From contig DATLQD010000003.1 of NCBI GenBank assembly GCA_035535315.1, positions 1-16,458 of the forward strand: a stretch of 16,458 nt of DNA. The letters are read 5' to 3'. Below, piece by piece: positions 1 to 6,997 of this stretch. The notes beneath the pieces were generated by a model. It ran no database searches. It had not been told where the DNA came from and was given only the letters and a program-made list of their open reading frames with translations. Both the position numbers and the translations under genes were made by a program. Source of the DNA: DASQGA01 sp035535315 (GTDB lineage Bacteria > Actinomycetota > Thermoleophilia > Gaiellales > Gaiellaceae). How positions within the stretch are numbered: position 1 is the first letter of the stretch; each line of letters opens with the position of its first letter.

Positions 1-35
1 GCAAGGTCTCGGGCGACTCGCCGGACTTACGGGAG

Positions 36-76
36 ATTTACGAAACCCGCACGAGCATTTACGAATCCCGCATGAG
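36..76. repeat. Two tandem 20-bp direct repeats upstream of the RTX-like gene
   Basis: Copy 1 (36-55) and copy 2 (57-76) share the pattern ATTTACGAAnCCCGCAnGAG with two mismatches and a 21-bp period, which is two helical turns. They lie about 60-100 bases before the GTG at 137. A degenerate third core (CTTACGGGAG) may lie at 26-35. They could be operator sites for the downstream gene, or the tail of an unseen feature to the left; the sequence does not decide. Confidence 0.5.
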
Positions 77-98
77 GGGGTTCCAATCGGCTGGTGTG

Positions 99-111
99 AT
101 TCGTCTCGAAT
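99..111. promoter_or_regulatory. Short palindrome in the leader of the RTX-like gene
   Basis: ATTCG-TCT-CGAAT is a perfect 5-bp inverted repeat with a 3-base centre, 26 bases before the start codon. It could be a regulator half-site pair or a weak RNA hairpin just before the ribosome binding site. No convincing -35/-10 pair was found nearby, and a palindrome this short can occur by chance. Confidence 0.25.
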
Positions 112-136
112 GGCTGATCTCGAAAAGGAGCCCCTC

Positions 137-1024
137 GTGTCGAAAGCACTCGTTCTCTTCGCGGTCGTCGCGGCGCTGGTCGCCGTCCCGGCCGCTCTCG
201 CGGACACGTTCACTGGAACTCCCGGGAACGACGTCCTGACCGGAACCGATCACCGCGACTTCATCTTCGGCAAGGCCGGAGACGACACGCTCTCCGGGGC
301 GGGCGGGAGCGATCTTCTCTTCGGCGGCCGCGGCATCGACACGGTGTCCGGTGATGACGGTCGTGACTTCCTCTGGGGCGGTCGCGGTGCCGATTCGCTC
401 GACGGCGGCGCCGGCCCTGACTGGGTCTATGCCGGGCGGGGAACGGACGTACTCGAAGGCGGCCTCGGCGACGACCATCTCTTCGCGGGCGCCGACGACG
501 GCGATGTCGACACGGTCGACTGTGGCGCGGGCTTCGACGTCGCGCTTATCCGTACCGGCGACGTCGCGATCGACTGCGAGCGGGTCAGGACGATCTCGTC
601 GCCACGCCCGCGGGGGAGCTTCATCCGCGGGGACGCGAACGACAACGTGCTCGTCGGCACCGAGAACCGTGACTTCATCTGGGGGAAGGCAGGGAACGAC
701 ACGATCTCGGGTGGGGACGGCAGCGACTTCCTCTTCGGGGGCCTCGGGAACGACACGGTCTCTGGCGAGGGCTTGGGCGACTTCATGTGGGGCGGGCCCG
801 GCGATGACGTCCTTGCAGGTGGCGAGGGGCGCGACTGGGTGTGGGGCGGCTGGGGCGCCGACACGATGAGCGGCGACGGCGGCAACGACCATCTCTTCGC
901 GGCCGCGGACGACGCTGCCGTCGACACGCTCGACTGCGGCGAAGATGCGGATGACAGTGACGTAGCGGTCGTTCGGACGGGCGATACGACCCTCAACTGC
1001 GAAAGGGTTCGCGTCGTCGGCTAA
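137..1024 (+). CDS. Secreted RTX-like calcium-binding repeat protein, internally duplicated
   Basis: This is a 295-residue exported protein. The GTG start at 137 is chosen because AAAAGGAG lies 6 bases upstream and a clean Sec signal follows (residues 1-22, ending ALA before DTFTG). An in-frame ATG at 110 would put extra charged residues in front of the signal. The mature part is built from nonapeptide-like repeats (GGxGxDxLxG types: AGDDTLSG, GGRGADSLDG, GGPGDDVLAG), as in the calcium-binding beta-roll of the RTX/hemolysin family. It contains two copies of one module, about residues 27-152 and 165-293. Each copy ends in an aspartate/cysteine tail (DTVDCG...DCERVR and DTLDCG...NCERVR). The four cysteines (129, 147, 267, 288) could make one disulfide per module. 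It has no recognisable enzyme domain or membrane anchor. A role as a Ca-binding surface or extracellular structural protein is inferred. Confidence 0.85.
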   Translation: MSKALVLFAVVAALVAVPAALADTFTGTPGNDVLTGTDHRDFIFGKAGDDTLSGAGGSDLLFGGRGIDTVSGDDGRDFLWGGRGADSLDGGAGPDWVYAGRGTDVLEGGLGDDHLFAGADDGDVDTVDCGAGFDVALIRTGDVAIDCERVRTISSPRPRGSFIRGDANDNVLVGTENRDFIWGKAGNDTISGGDGSDFLFGGLGNDTVSGEGLGDFMWGGPGDDVLAGGEGRDWVWGGWGADTMSGDGGNDHLFAAADDAAVDTLDCGEDADDSDVAVVRTGDTTLNCERVRVVG

Positions 1025-1046
1025 AAACGATCTCGGACGGGGGCTT

Positions 1047-1075
1047 GACGCGGCCGGGACTCGCCCGGCCGCGTC
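1047..1075. terminator. Bidirectional terminator-like hairpin between converging genes
   Basis: A perfect 12-bp inverted repeat (GACGCGGCCGGG, 1047-1058, pairing with 1064-1075) encloses a 5-base loop. It lies in the 70-base gap between the RTX-like gene and the end of trpA. Neither side has a long U-tract, so this would be a GC-rich actinobacterial-type hairpin terminator serving both strands. Confidence 0.65.
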
Positions 1076-1094
1076 GCGTTCACCGGGCCGTTAC

Positions 1095-1820
1095 TCATGC
1101 CGGAGCGGCGTCGACTGCGCGCCGTAGCGACTCGACGTAGGCTCGGAGAGCCTCGGGCCCACCCTCGCCTGCAACTTCCACCGCCCTGCTGCCGACCACG
1201 ATCCCGTCGGCGAGGCCGGCTGCCCTGGCGGCTTGCTCCGGCGTGGCGATGCCAAAGCCGGCGAGGAGCGGGACGTCCGTGACCCGCCGGGCCCTTGTGA
1301 CGAGGCCCGCCAGCTGATCCGAGAGCGCCTCTCGTGCCCCGGTGGTCCCGGTGAGCGAGACGAGGTAGAGCCATCCGTCGGTCCGTTCGCCCGCCAGCCG
1401 AATCCGGTCCGGCGAGGACGTCGGCGCGACCAGCTGGACGCGAGCGAGCTCGGGCTCCGCCTCCAGGGGCAAGTCGGCGACGATGAGGCTGGTCGCTCCG
1501 GCAGCCCGAGCGTCGGCCTGGAAGCGCTCGTAGCCGTAGGCCTCGAGGATCGAGGAGTACGTCATCGGGATGAGCGGCACGTCGGCGCCCACCAAGGCTC
1601 GAACCTCGCCGAGGCAGTCCAGGCAGGCTCGTGTCCGCATCCCCGCGGCGAGGGCCTTCTCTCCCGCGAGCCTGATCACCGGGCCGTCGGCGAGCGGGTC
1701 GGAGAAGGGAAAGCCGATCTCGAGGAGGTCGGCGCCGCCGTCGACGGCCGCGGCCGCGAGCGCCGGCGTGTCGGGCATCGCCATCAGGTAGATAGAGAGT
1801 TTCTTGCTCCGGCCCCTCAA
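1095..1820 (-). CDS. trpA: Tryptophan synthase alpha chain
   Basis: TrpA cleaves indole-3-glycerol phosphate to indole and glyceraldehyde 3-phosphate and passes indole to TrpB. The 241-residue reading shows the TIM-barrel signatures: LLEIGFPFSDPLADGP with catalytic Glu34 and Asp45 at the family's 11-residue spacing, the flexible-loop region YLVSLTGTTG (152-161), PLLAGFGI (184-191) and the phosphate-site ADGIVVGSRAVE. The protein is somewhat shorter than the usual ~265 residues because the N-terminal helix is reduced. I place the start at a TTG (1820) that overlaps the trpB stop as TTGA, mirroring the GTGA and ATGA junctions upstream. No strong Shine-Dalgarno sequence is visible, and the next in-frame ATG codons (the second and third of YLMAM) fall inside the first beta strand, so they are unlikely. 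It is the last gene of the operon. Confidence 0.9.
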   Translation of the reverse strand: MRGRSKKLSIYLMAMPDTPALAAAAVDGGADLLEIGFPFSDPLADGPVIRLAGEKALAAGMRTRACLDCLGEVRALVGADVPLIPMTYSSILEAYGYERFQADARAAGATSLIVADLPLEAEPELARVQLVAPTSSPDRIRLAGERTDGWLYLVSLTGTTGAREALSDQLAGLVTRARRVTDVPLLAGFGIATPEQAARAAGLADGIVVGSRAVEVAGEGGPEALRAYVESLRRAVDAAPA

Positions 1821-2941
1821 CGGGAAAGCACCGTGGCGAGATCCTTGTCGCCCCGCCCCGAGAGGCCGACCAGCACGACCTCGTCGTCCAGCTCGAGTGC
1901 GCGCGCGAGCGCATGGGCCGGCTCGAGTGCAGGGATGATGCCTTCGCGCTCGGACAGGAGGTGGAAGGCGGCAAGGGCCTCCTCGTCGGTGGCCGGCAGG
2001 TACTCCGCGCGCCCCGAGTCGCGCAGGAACGCATGCTCGGGCCCGACGCCCGGATAGTCGAGCCCTGCCGAGATCGAATGCGCGTCGGCGATCTGCCCGT
2101 CCTCGTCCGCGAGGAGCGAGGAGCGAGCGCCGTGGAGGACTCCGGCCCGGCCCGAGCCGAGGCTCGCGGCACCGGCGGCCTCGACACCGATCAGGCGGAC
2201 CGACAGATCGTCCAGGAAGCCGGCGAAGAGGCCGATCGCGTTCGAGCCGCCGCCGACGCAGGCGACGACGGCGTCGGGCAGGCGACCCTCCTCCTCGAGG
2301 ATCTGCGTGCGCGCCTCGCGTCCGATCACGGCCTGAAGCTCGCGCACGATCTCGGGATAGGGATGCGGCCCCACGCAGGAGCCGATCAGGTAGTGCGTCG
2401 TCTCGACGTTCGTGATCCAGTCGCGAATCGCCTCGCTCGTCGCCTCCTTCAGGGTCTTCGTCCCGAACTCGACCGGCCGGACCTCCGCACCCAGAAGGCC
2501 CATGCGCTCGACGTTCGGTCGCTGGCGGCGCATGTCCTCGGCGCCCATGTAGACGACGCACTCGAAGCCGAAGCGGGCGCAGACGGTTGCGGCCGCGACA
2601 CCGTGCTGCCCGGCGCCGGTCTCCGCGACGATCCGCTTCTTGCCGAGGCGATCGGCGAGGAGCGCCTGCCCGACTGCGTTGTTGATCTTGTGGGCTCCCG
2701 TGTGGCAGAGATCCTCGCGCTTCAGGTACAGGCGGCGGTCCTCCCAGAGCCGCTTGGCGCGGTAGAGCGGCGTCGGGCGCCCGACGAACGTCCGTCCGAG
2801 CTCGCCGAGCTCGGCGCGAAACGCAGGATCCTGGCGCGCCGCGTCCCAGCCTGCGACCAGCTCGTCCAGCGCAGGGACGAGCGTCTCGGGAACGTAGCGA
2901 CCGCCGTAGGGCCCGTAGAAGCCGAGCTCCTGGACGTTCAC
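1817..2941 (-). CDS. trpB: Tryptophan synthase beta chain
   Basis: TrpB is the PLP enzyme that condenses indole with serine to give tryptophan. The 374-residue product carries the PLP lysine in AHKINNAVGQ (Lys85), the catalytic glutamate in AETGAGQHG (Glu107), the phosphate-binding GGGSN (230-234) and a C-terminal SGRGDKD (361-367). The length is slightly below the usual ~395-400. The start is a GTG at 2941 that overlaps the trpCF stop as GTGA, with GGAGG 8 bases upstream; the open frame extends further back to 3025, but only within trpCF. It belongs to the classical TrpB1 type that pairs with TrpA, and it overlaps trpA by 4 bases, which fits equimolar synthesis of the alpha2-beta2 complex. 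Confidence 0.95.
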   Translation of the reverse strand: MNVQELGFYGPYGGRYVPETLVPALDELVAGWDAARQDPAFRAELGELGRTFVGRPTPLYRAKRLWEDRRLYLKREDLCHTGAHKINNAVGQALLADRLGKKRIVAETGAGQHGVAAATVCARFGFECVVYMGAEDMRRQRPNVERMGLLGAEVRPVEFGTKTLKEATSEAIRDWITNVETTHYLIGSCVGPHPYPEIVRELQAVIGREARTQILEEEGRLPDAVVACVGGGSNAIGLFAGFLDDLSVRLIGVEAAGAASLGSGRAGVLHGARSSLLADEDGQIADAHSISAGLDYPGVGPEHAFLRDSGRAEYLPATDEEALAAFHLLSEREGIIPALEPAHALARALELDDEVVLVGLSGRGDKDLATVLSR

Positions 2942-4089
2942 CGTGCCGCCTCCACGAAGGAGCGAACACGCTCGTGATCCTTGATTCCCGGGGCGGCCTC
3001 GAGACTTCGGCTTGCGTCCACGCACCAGGGGTCAACCGCCTGAATAGCGGCGCTCACGTTCTCGGGGCCAAGCCCGCCTGCGAGGAGCACGCGCCCCTCG
3101 ACGCTTGCGGCCTTGTCCCAATGGCCGTCGTCCTCGTCCAGCCACGGGAGATCGAGCACCCGCGCGACGGTTTTCCCATGCCGGAGGAGCACTCCGTCGC
3201 GTGCCCGGTGGCCGTTCTCCGACTCGTAGAGCTGGACGAGATCGGTGGGGGTGGCTTCGACCTCGCCGACTAGGACGGCGACCGAGAGCATCGTCTCCGG
3301 GACGGGCAGAGGGGCCGTGGCCCGGCGAGGGCTCTCGGCGAGGACGAAGCCAGCGAAGTCCGCTCCAGCTTCGGCCGCAACGGCAACGTCCTCCGAGCGC
3401 GTCAGTCCGCAGACCTTGACCAGCGGCCGGGACAGAAGCTCTGCGAGCTTGGCGCCCGGGTCGGTCGCCCGCATGAGCGTCGACCCGATCAGGACGGCAT
3501 CCGCACCCGCCAGCTCCGCAGCGGCGCCCTGTGCGCGGGAGGAAATGCCGCTTTCGGCCACCACCACGCGGTCTCGCGGCGCGCGGGAGACCAGCTCGAG
3601 CTGACGTGCTCGGTCGGTCTCGAACGTCGAGAGGTCGCGTGCGTTCACGCCGAGAATCGCGGCCCCGAGCGCGATCGCACGCTCCAGCTCCTCTGCGTCG
3701 TGCGTCTCGACCAGGACGTCGAGGCCCAGATCGTACGCCGCAGCGAGGAAGGAAGCTGACTCGCCGTCGTTCAGGTCGCGCAGGAGCAAGAGCGCCGCGT
3801 CGGCGCCCGCTTCCTTGGCCTGGACCAGCTCGTCACGGGTCCGGAAGAAGCCCTTGGCGAGAAGTGGGACGGCGCTCGCCGCGCGGGCCGCGCGCAAGTC
3901 GTCCCAGGTGCCGCCGAAGCGCTCGTCGACGAGGACCGAGACTGCTGCCGCCCCGGCTACCTGGTAGGCAGGGGCGAGAAGCCGGGGATCGGCGTCTGGG
4001 CGCAGGTCGCCGGCAGAGGGTGAGCGTCGCTTGATCTCGGCGATCGCCCCGAGACCGGGTGCCGCGAGTGCCTCCCGGAACCGTCCCAT
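2938..4089 (-). CDS. trpCF: Fused indole-3-glycerol-phosphate synthase / phosphoribosylanthranilate isomerase
   Basis: One 383-residue protein covers two steps, PRA to CdRP (TrpF) and CdRP to indole-3-glycerol phosphate (TrpC). The TrpC half (about 1-218) begins almost directly at the first barrel strand (AIAEIKRRSPS) and so lacks most of the N-terminal helix of typical ~260-residue TrpC. All key residues appear present: Glu18 and Lys20, Lys79 (LLAKGFF), Glu128 (VETHD), Asn149 and Arg151 (GVNARDL), Glu179-Ser180 (AESGIS). The TrpF half (about 222-383) begins LVKVCGLT with the catalytic cysteine (Cys227) and ends with LAGGLGPENV and PGIKD. It is only ~160 residues, and its central GGTG/FDW loop is degenerate. 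Asp313 (VLDLPW) is my candidate for the catalytic acid. The ATG at 4089 overlaps the trpD stop by one base. Assignment as TrpC is certain; activity of the compact TrpF half is likely but unproven. Confidence 0.9.
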   Translation of the reverse strand: MGRFREALAAPGLGAIAEIKRRSPSAGDLRPDADPRLLAPAYQVAGAAAVSVLVDERFGGTWDDLRAARAASAVPLLAKGFFRTRDELVQAKEAGADAALLLLRDLNDGESASFLAAAYDLGLDVLVETHDAEELERAIALGAAILGVNARDLSTFETDRARQLELVSRAPRDRVVVAESGISSRAQGAAAELAGADAVLIGSTLMRATDPGAKLAELLSRPLVKVCGLTRSEDVAVAAEAGADFAGFVLAESPRRATAPLPVPETMLSVAVLVGEVEATPTDLVQLYESENGHRARDGVLLRHGKTVARVLDLPWLDEDDGHWDKAASVEGRVLLAGGLGPENVSAAIQAVDPWCVDASRSLEAAPGIKDHERVRSFVEAAR

Positions 4090-5111
4090 CAGGCGACCGC
4101 CTCTGCCCTGGAGAAGGCGACGAGCTCGTCGAGTCGGGCGGCCGCGGCGCCAGAGTCGAGTGCCGCCGAAGCGATTCCGTAGCCCTCCTCGAGATCCTCG
4201 GCGTGACCCCCGGCGGCGATCGCGCCTGCGGCGTTCAGGAGCACCGCCTCGCGCTTCGGTCCTCGCACGCCCTGGAAGATCTCGCGCAGTGTGGCTGCGT
4301 TCTCGGCCGGGGTGCCGCCGGTGAGGTCCTCGGGAAGGCAGCGCGGGACGCCGAAATCGGCCGGGTCGATCTGCCGCTCCACGACCTTGCCGCGCACGAC
4401 CTCGCAGACGAGGTTCGGGCCGGCCGGCGAGAGTTCGTCGATGCCGCCGGCTCCGTGGACGACAAAGGCGCGGTGAGCCCCGAGCTGTGCGAGCACCTCC
4501 GCGATCGTCGGCACGAGCTCGGGCGCGTAGACCCCGACAACCTGTGCCCGCGCGCCGGCCGGGTTCGTGAGCGGTCCGAGGACATTGAAGACCGTGCGGG
4601 TTGCGAGCTCCTTCCGGACCGGTGCGGCGTGGCGCATGGCCGGATGGTGCGACGGCGCGAAGAGGAATCCGAACCCGAGCTCGTCGATGGAGCGGGCGAT
4701 CCGCTCCGGTTCCAGCTCGAGCGAGAAGCCCAGCGCCTCGAGCACGTCCGCCGAGCCCGACGCGGACGACACAGCCCGGTTCCCATGCTTCGCGACGCCC
4801 GCTCCTGCCGCCGCAGCGACGAGAGCCGCCGCCGTCGAGATGTTGAAGGTTCGGGCCCCGTCGCCGCCGGTCCCCGCCGTATCGACGAGGTCCGTGCGGT
4901 TGGGAACGACCGCGAGAACGTGGGAGCGCATCGCCTCGGCGCACCCGGCGATCTCGTCCGCGGTCTCGCCCTTCAGGCGGAGGGCGACGAGGAAACCGCC
5001 GATCTGGGCGGGCGTCGCCTCGCCGCGCATGATGCCGTTCATGGCCTCCCGGGCCTCGTCGCGCGCCAGGTCGTGCCCTTCGAGAAGCCGTGCGAGCGCT
5101 GCCTGGATCAT
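4089..5111 (-). CDS. trpD: Anthranilate phosphoribosyltransferase
   Basis: TrpD joins anthranilate to phosphoribosyl pyrophosphate to give phosphoribosylanthranilate. The 340-residue product has the family's usual length and motifs: DTAGTGGDGARTFNIST (77-93, PRPP and metal site), KHGNRAVSSASGSADVLEALG (108-128) and FNVLGPLTNPA (175-185). The ATG at 5111 is the chosen start; it overlaps the trpG stop as ATGA and has GGAGG upstream (TGGAGGGACGACG before ATG). The longer open frame up to 5249 runs through trpG and encodes a low-complexity arginine/proline-rich stretch, so it is rejected. The protein contains no tryptophan. Confidence 0.95.
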   Translation of the reverse strand: MIQAALARLLEGHDLARDEAREAMNGIMRGEATPAQIGGFLVALRLKGETADEIAGCAEAMRSHVLAVVPNRTDLVDTAGTGGDGARTFNISTAAALVAAAAGAGVAKHGNRAVSSASGSADVLEALGFSLELEPERIARSIDELGFGFLFAPSHHPAMRHAAPVRKELATRTVFNVLGPLTNPAGARAQVVGVYAPELVPTIAEVLAQLGAHRAFVVHGAGGIDELSPAGPNLVCEVVRGKVVERQIDPADFGVPRCLPEDLTGGTPAENAATLREIFQGVRGPKREAVLLNAAGAIAAGGHAEDLEEGYGIASAALDSGAAAARLDELVAFSRAEAVA

Positions 5112-5671
5112 CGTCGTCCCTCCAGGAAATTCCGTGCGAGCTCCGGGCCGGTCGGGGTCAGGACCGACTCGGGGTGGAACTGGATCCCGTCGATCGGCAG
5201 CTCGCGGTGGCGAACCGCCATGACCTCGCCGTCGGCCGTCGTGGCGCAAACCTCGAGCACGTCGGGGATCCGCGTCGCCGCGAGAGAGTGGTAGCGCCCG
5301 CCCTCAAACGGATCCGGCAACCCGTCGAAGAGACCTCGTCCATCATGGCTGACTGCTGCTGCCTTTCCGTGGACAAGGTGCCTTGCCTGGCCCACCTCGC
5401 CACCGAAGGCCTCGACGATCGCCTGATGTCCGAGGCAGACGCCGAGCGTCGGCGTCCGCGGACCGAGTCGTCGCAGGATCTCGATGGTTGCACCCGCGTC
5501 CACCGGTCGGCCGGGGCCGGGGGAGACGACCAGGTGTGTGGGAGCGAGGCGCTCGGCCCCATCAGCGTCCAAGACGTCGTTTCGAAGCACCGTCACCTCT
5601 GCGCCGAGCTCCTGGAAGAGGTGTGCGAGGTTGTAGGTGAAGGAGTCGTAGTTGTCGATCAGGAGCATCAT
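5108..5671 (-). CDS. trpG: Anthranilate synthase glutamine amidotransferase subunit
   Basis: TrpG hydrolyses glutamine and feeds ammonia to TrpE for anthranilate synthesis. The 187-residue protein is a stand-alone class-I amidotransferase, starting MMLLIDNYDSFTYNL. The catalytic triad is visible: Cys79 in GVCLGHQAI, His166 and Glu168 in IQFHPES. The oxyanion-region motif VVSPGPGRP is at 48-56. The ATG at 5671 overlaps the trpE stop as ATGA; a second ATG follows immediately at 5668. It could also serve p-aminobenzoate synthase (PabA), which is common for this family, but its place inside the trp operon makes TrpG the primary call. It contains no tryptophan. Confidence 0.95.
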   Translation of the reverse strand: MMLLIDNYDSFTYNLAHLFQELGAEVTVLRNDVLDADGAERLAPTHLVVSPGPGRPVDAGATIEILRRLGPRTPTLGVCLGHQAIVEAFGGEVGQARHLVHGKAAAVSHDGRGLFDGLPDPFEGGRYHSLAATRIPDVLEVCATTADGEVMAVRHRELPIDGIQFHPESVLTPTGPELARNFLEGRR

Positions 5672-6912
5672 GGGGCGCGCTCCGCATCCTCGATGGCCAC
5701 CTCGAGTGCCGCCAGCTTGTTCAGGCACTCCTGGTGCTCCGCGGCCGGGTCCGACTCGGCGACGATGCCCGCCCCGGCCTGCAGATGCGCGATGCCGCCG
5801 GAGAGGACGATCGTCCGGATCGCGATGCAGGTGTCGAGCGCCCCGCCCGGGAGCGCATAGCCGACCGCACCCGCGTAGGGGCCGCGACGGCGGCCCTCGA
5901 GCTCGAAGATGATCTGCATGGCGCGGACTTTCGGGGCGCCGGAGACCGTTCCGGCTGGGAAGCACGCCCGTAGCAGGTCGAGGCCCGACCGGCCGGGCGC
6001 TAGCTCGCCTGCAACCTCGGAAACGAGGTGGGTGACGTGCGAGTACCGCTCCGGCTCGAGGTAGCGACCCACCCGCACCGTGCCGGGGAGGCAGACGCGC
6101 GAGAGGTCGTTCCGGCCGAGGTCGACGAGCATCACGTGCTCGGCTCGATCCTTCTCCGAGGCGAGCAGGCGCTCTGCATCTCCTTCTCCGGCATCAGTCG
6201 TGCCGGCGATGGGGTTCAAGCTCGCGCGCGGCCCCTCGAGCTTGACGAGGGTCTCCGGCGAGGAGCCCACAAGTGCGAGATCGCCCAGCTCGAGCAGGAA
6301 GAGGTAGGGCGAGGGATTGATGCGCCGGAGCGAGCGGTAGAGCGCGAGCGCGGAAGCAGACGTCGGCCTCTCGGCGCGTTGCGAGAGGACGATCTGGAAC
6401 GCGTCTCCGATCCGGATGTGCTCCTTGGCGGCGCGCACCCCGTCTTCGTAGGCCTCCCGGCTCGGAGAGCGCGTGGTCGCTGCCTCCCGAGCGACCTGGC
6501 CGGGAGCCTCGGACGCCGGCGAAGGCGACTCGAGGAGCGCGGCGATCTCGTTGCGATCGCCTGCCAGGACCTCGGCGATGCTCGTGACGTGGTCGAAGCG
6601 GACGAGGCGGTCGGCAACGACGAAGCGGCTCTCGGGGAGGTTCGGGCCGTCCTCGGGCAGTACGACTGTCGGCTCGAGCTTCGCGACGTGGTCATAACCC
6701 AGGTAGCCCACCACGGGCCGCCCTGCGTCGAGCTCGGCGCCTGCGCCCTCGAAGGAGACGAGGCGCGAGCCTGAGCCCACCAGGCTGTAACGGCCGAGCC
6801 GGCCCTTCTCCACCGACTCGAGCAGGAAGCTCCCCGCCCCGGCGGCGCGGAGGCGAAGATACGCCCCGAGCGGGGTGATCAGATCTGCATGGATGTCGGT
6901 CGCGATCGTCAT
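5668..6912 (-). CDS. trpE: Anthranilate synthase component I
   Basis: TrpE converts chorismate and ammonia to anthranilate, the committed step. The 414-residue protein carries the chorismate-binding signatures IVLSQR (174-179), PIAGT (234-238), EHVMLVDLGRND (258-269), GTVSGAPK (321-328) and GAGIVAESDP (380-389). The N-terminal region is short for the family (usual total is ~480-520 residues) but keeps the LLES element (30-33) and GRYSLVG (40-46), which in known TrpE proteins belong to the tryptophan feedback site, so end-product inhibition is expected. The ATG at 6912 has no conventional Shine-Dalgarno sequence: the bases before it are a terminator U-tract, and the nearest purine run (GGAAGG) is 13 bases away in the terminator's 3' arm. 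Expression is probably controlled by the leader upstream. It contains no tryptophan. Confidence 0.96.
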   Translation of the reverse strand: MTIATDIHADLITPLGAYLRLRAAGAGSFLLESVEKGRLGRYSLVGSGSRLVSFEGAGAELDAGRPVVGYLGYDHVAKLEPTVVLPEDGPNLPESRFVVADRLVRFDHVTSIAEVLAGDRNEIAALLESPSPASEAPGQVAREAATTRSPSREAYEDGVRAAKEHIRIGDAFQIVLSQRAERPTSASALALYRSLRRINPSPYLFLLELGDLALVGSSPETLVKLEGPRASLNPIAGTTDAGEGDAERLLASEKDRAEHVMLVDLGRNDLSRVCLPGTVRVGRYLEPERYSHVTHLVSEVAGELAPGRSGLDLLRACFPAGTVSGAPKVRAMQIIFELEGRRRGPYAGAVGYALPGGALDTCIAIRTIVLSGGIAHLQAGAGIVAESDPAAEHQECLNKLAALEVAIEDAERAP

Positions 6913-6915
6913 GGC

Positions 6916-6941
6916 AACAAAAAGACCTTCCGAGGAAGGTC
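6916..6941 (-). terminator. trp attenuator: intrinsic terminator just before trpE
   Basis: On the minus strand GACCTTC (6941-6935), the tetraloop CTCG and GAAGGTC (6930-6924) form a perfect 7-bp stem, followed at once by TTTTTGTT (6923-6916). This is a textbook rho-independent terminator in the orientation of trp transcription, ending 3 bases before the trpE ATG. There is no gene immediately upstream whose end it could mark, apart from the leader peptide, so attenuation is the simplest reading. Confidence 0.88.
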
Positions 6942-6944
6942 AGG

Positions 6945-6997
6945 GGAGCGAAACGGGATGTCAGGGCCTCTTGGTCAGCAGGCGACGCTTCCGCTCC
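6945..6997 (-). promoter_or_regulatory. Candidate alternative hairpin of the trp leader RNA
   Basis: GGAGCG-G-AAGCG (6997-6986), inside the leader ORF just after the Trp codons, can pair with CGTTTCGCTCC (6955-6945), giving 11 pairs with one bulged G and one G-U pair. It lies between the Trp codons and the terminator stem. A ribosome finishing the leader at its stop codon (6977-6975) would cover the upstream arm, while a ribosome stalled on the Trp codons would leave most of it free. It ends 3 bases short of the terminator stem, so mutual exclusion is not proven. A second option is GGAAG (6992-6988) pairing with CTTCC in the terminator's 5' arm. Confidence 0.4.

Noticed and set aside
59..892. 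Long minus-strand open frame (277 codons) opposite the RTX-like gene
   Set aside because: It is the antisense shadow of Gly/Asp-rich repeats in GC-rich DNA; the repetitive Val/Pro/Glu product resembles no protein family, and the plus frame has a signal peptide and ribosome site.
3020..3035. Longer trpB with a start at 3025
   Set aside because: The extra 28 residues are read from within trpCF, are Arg/Gly-rich and precede a GTG with GGAGG at proper spacing; the shorter form aligns with TrpB N termini.
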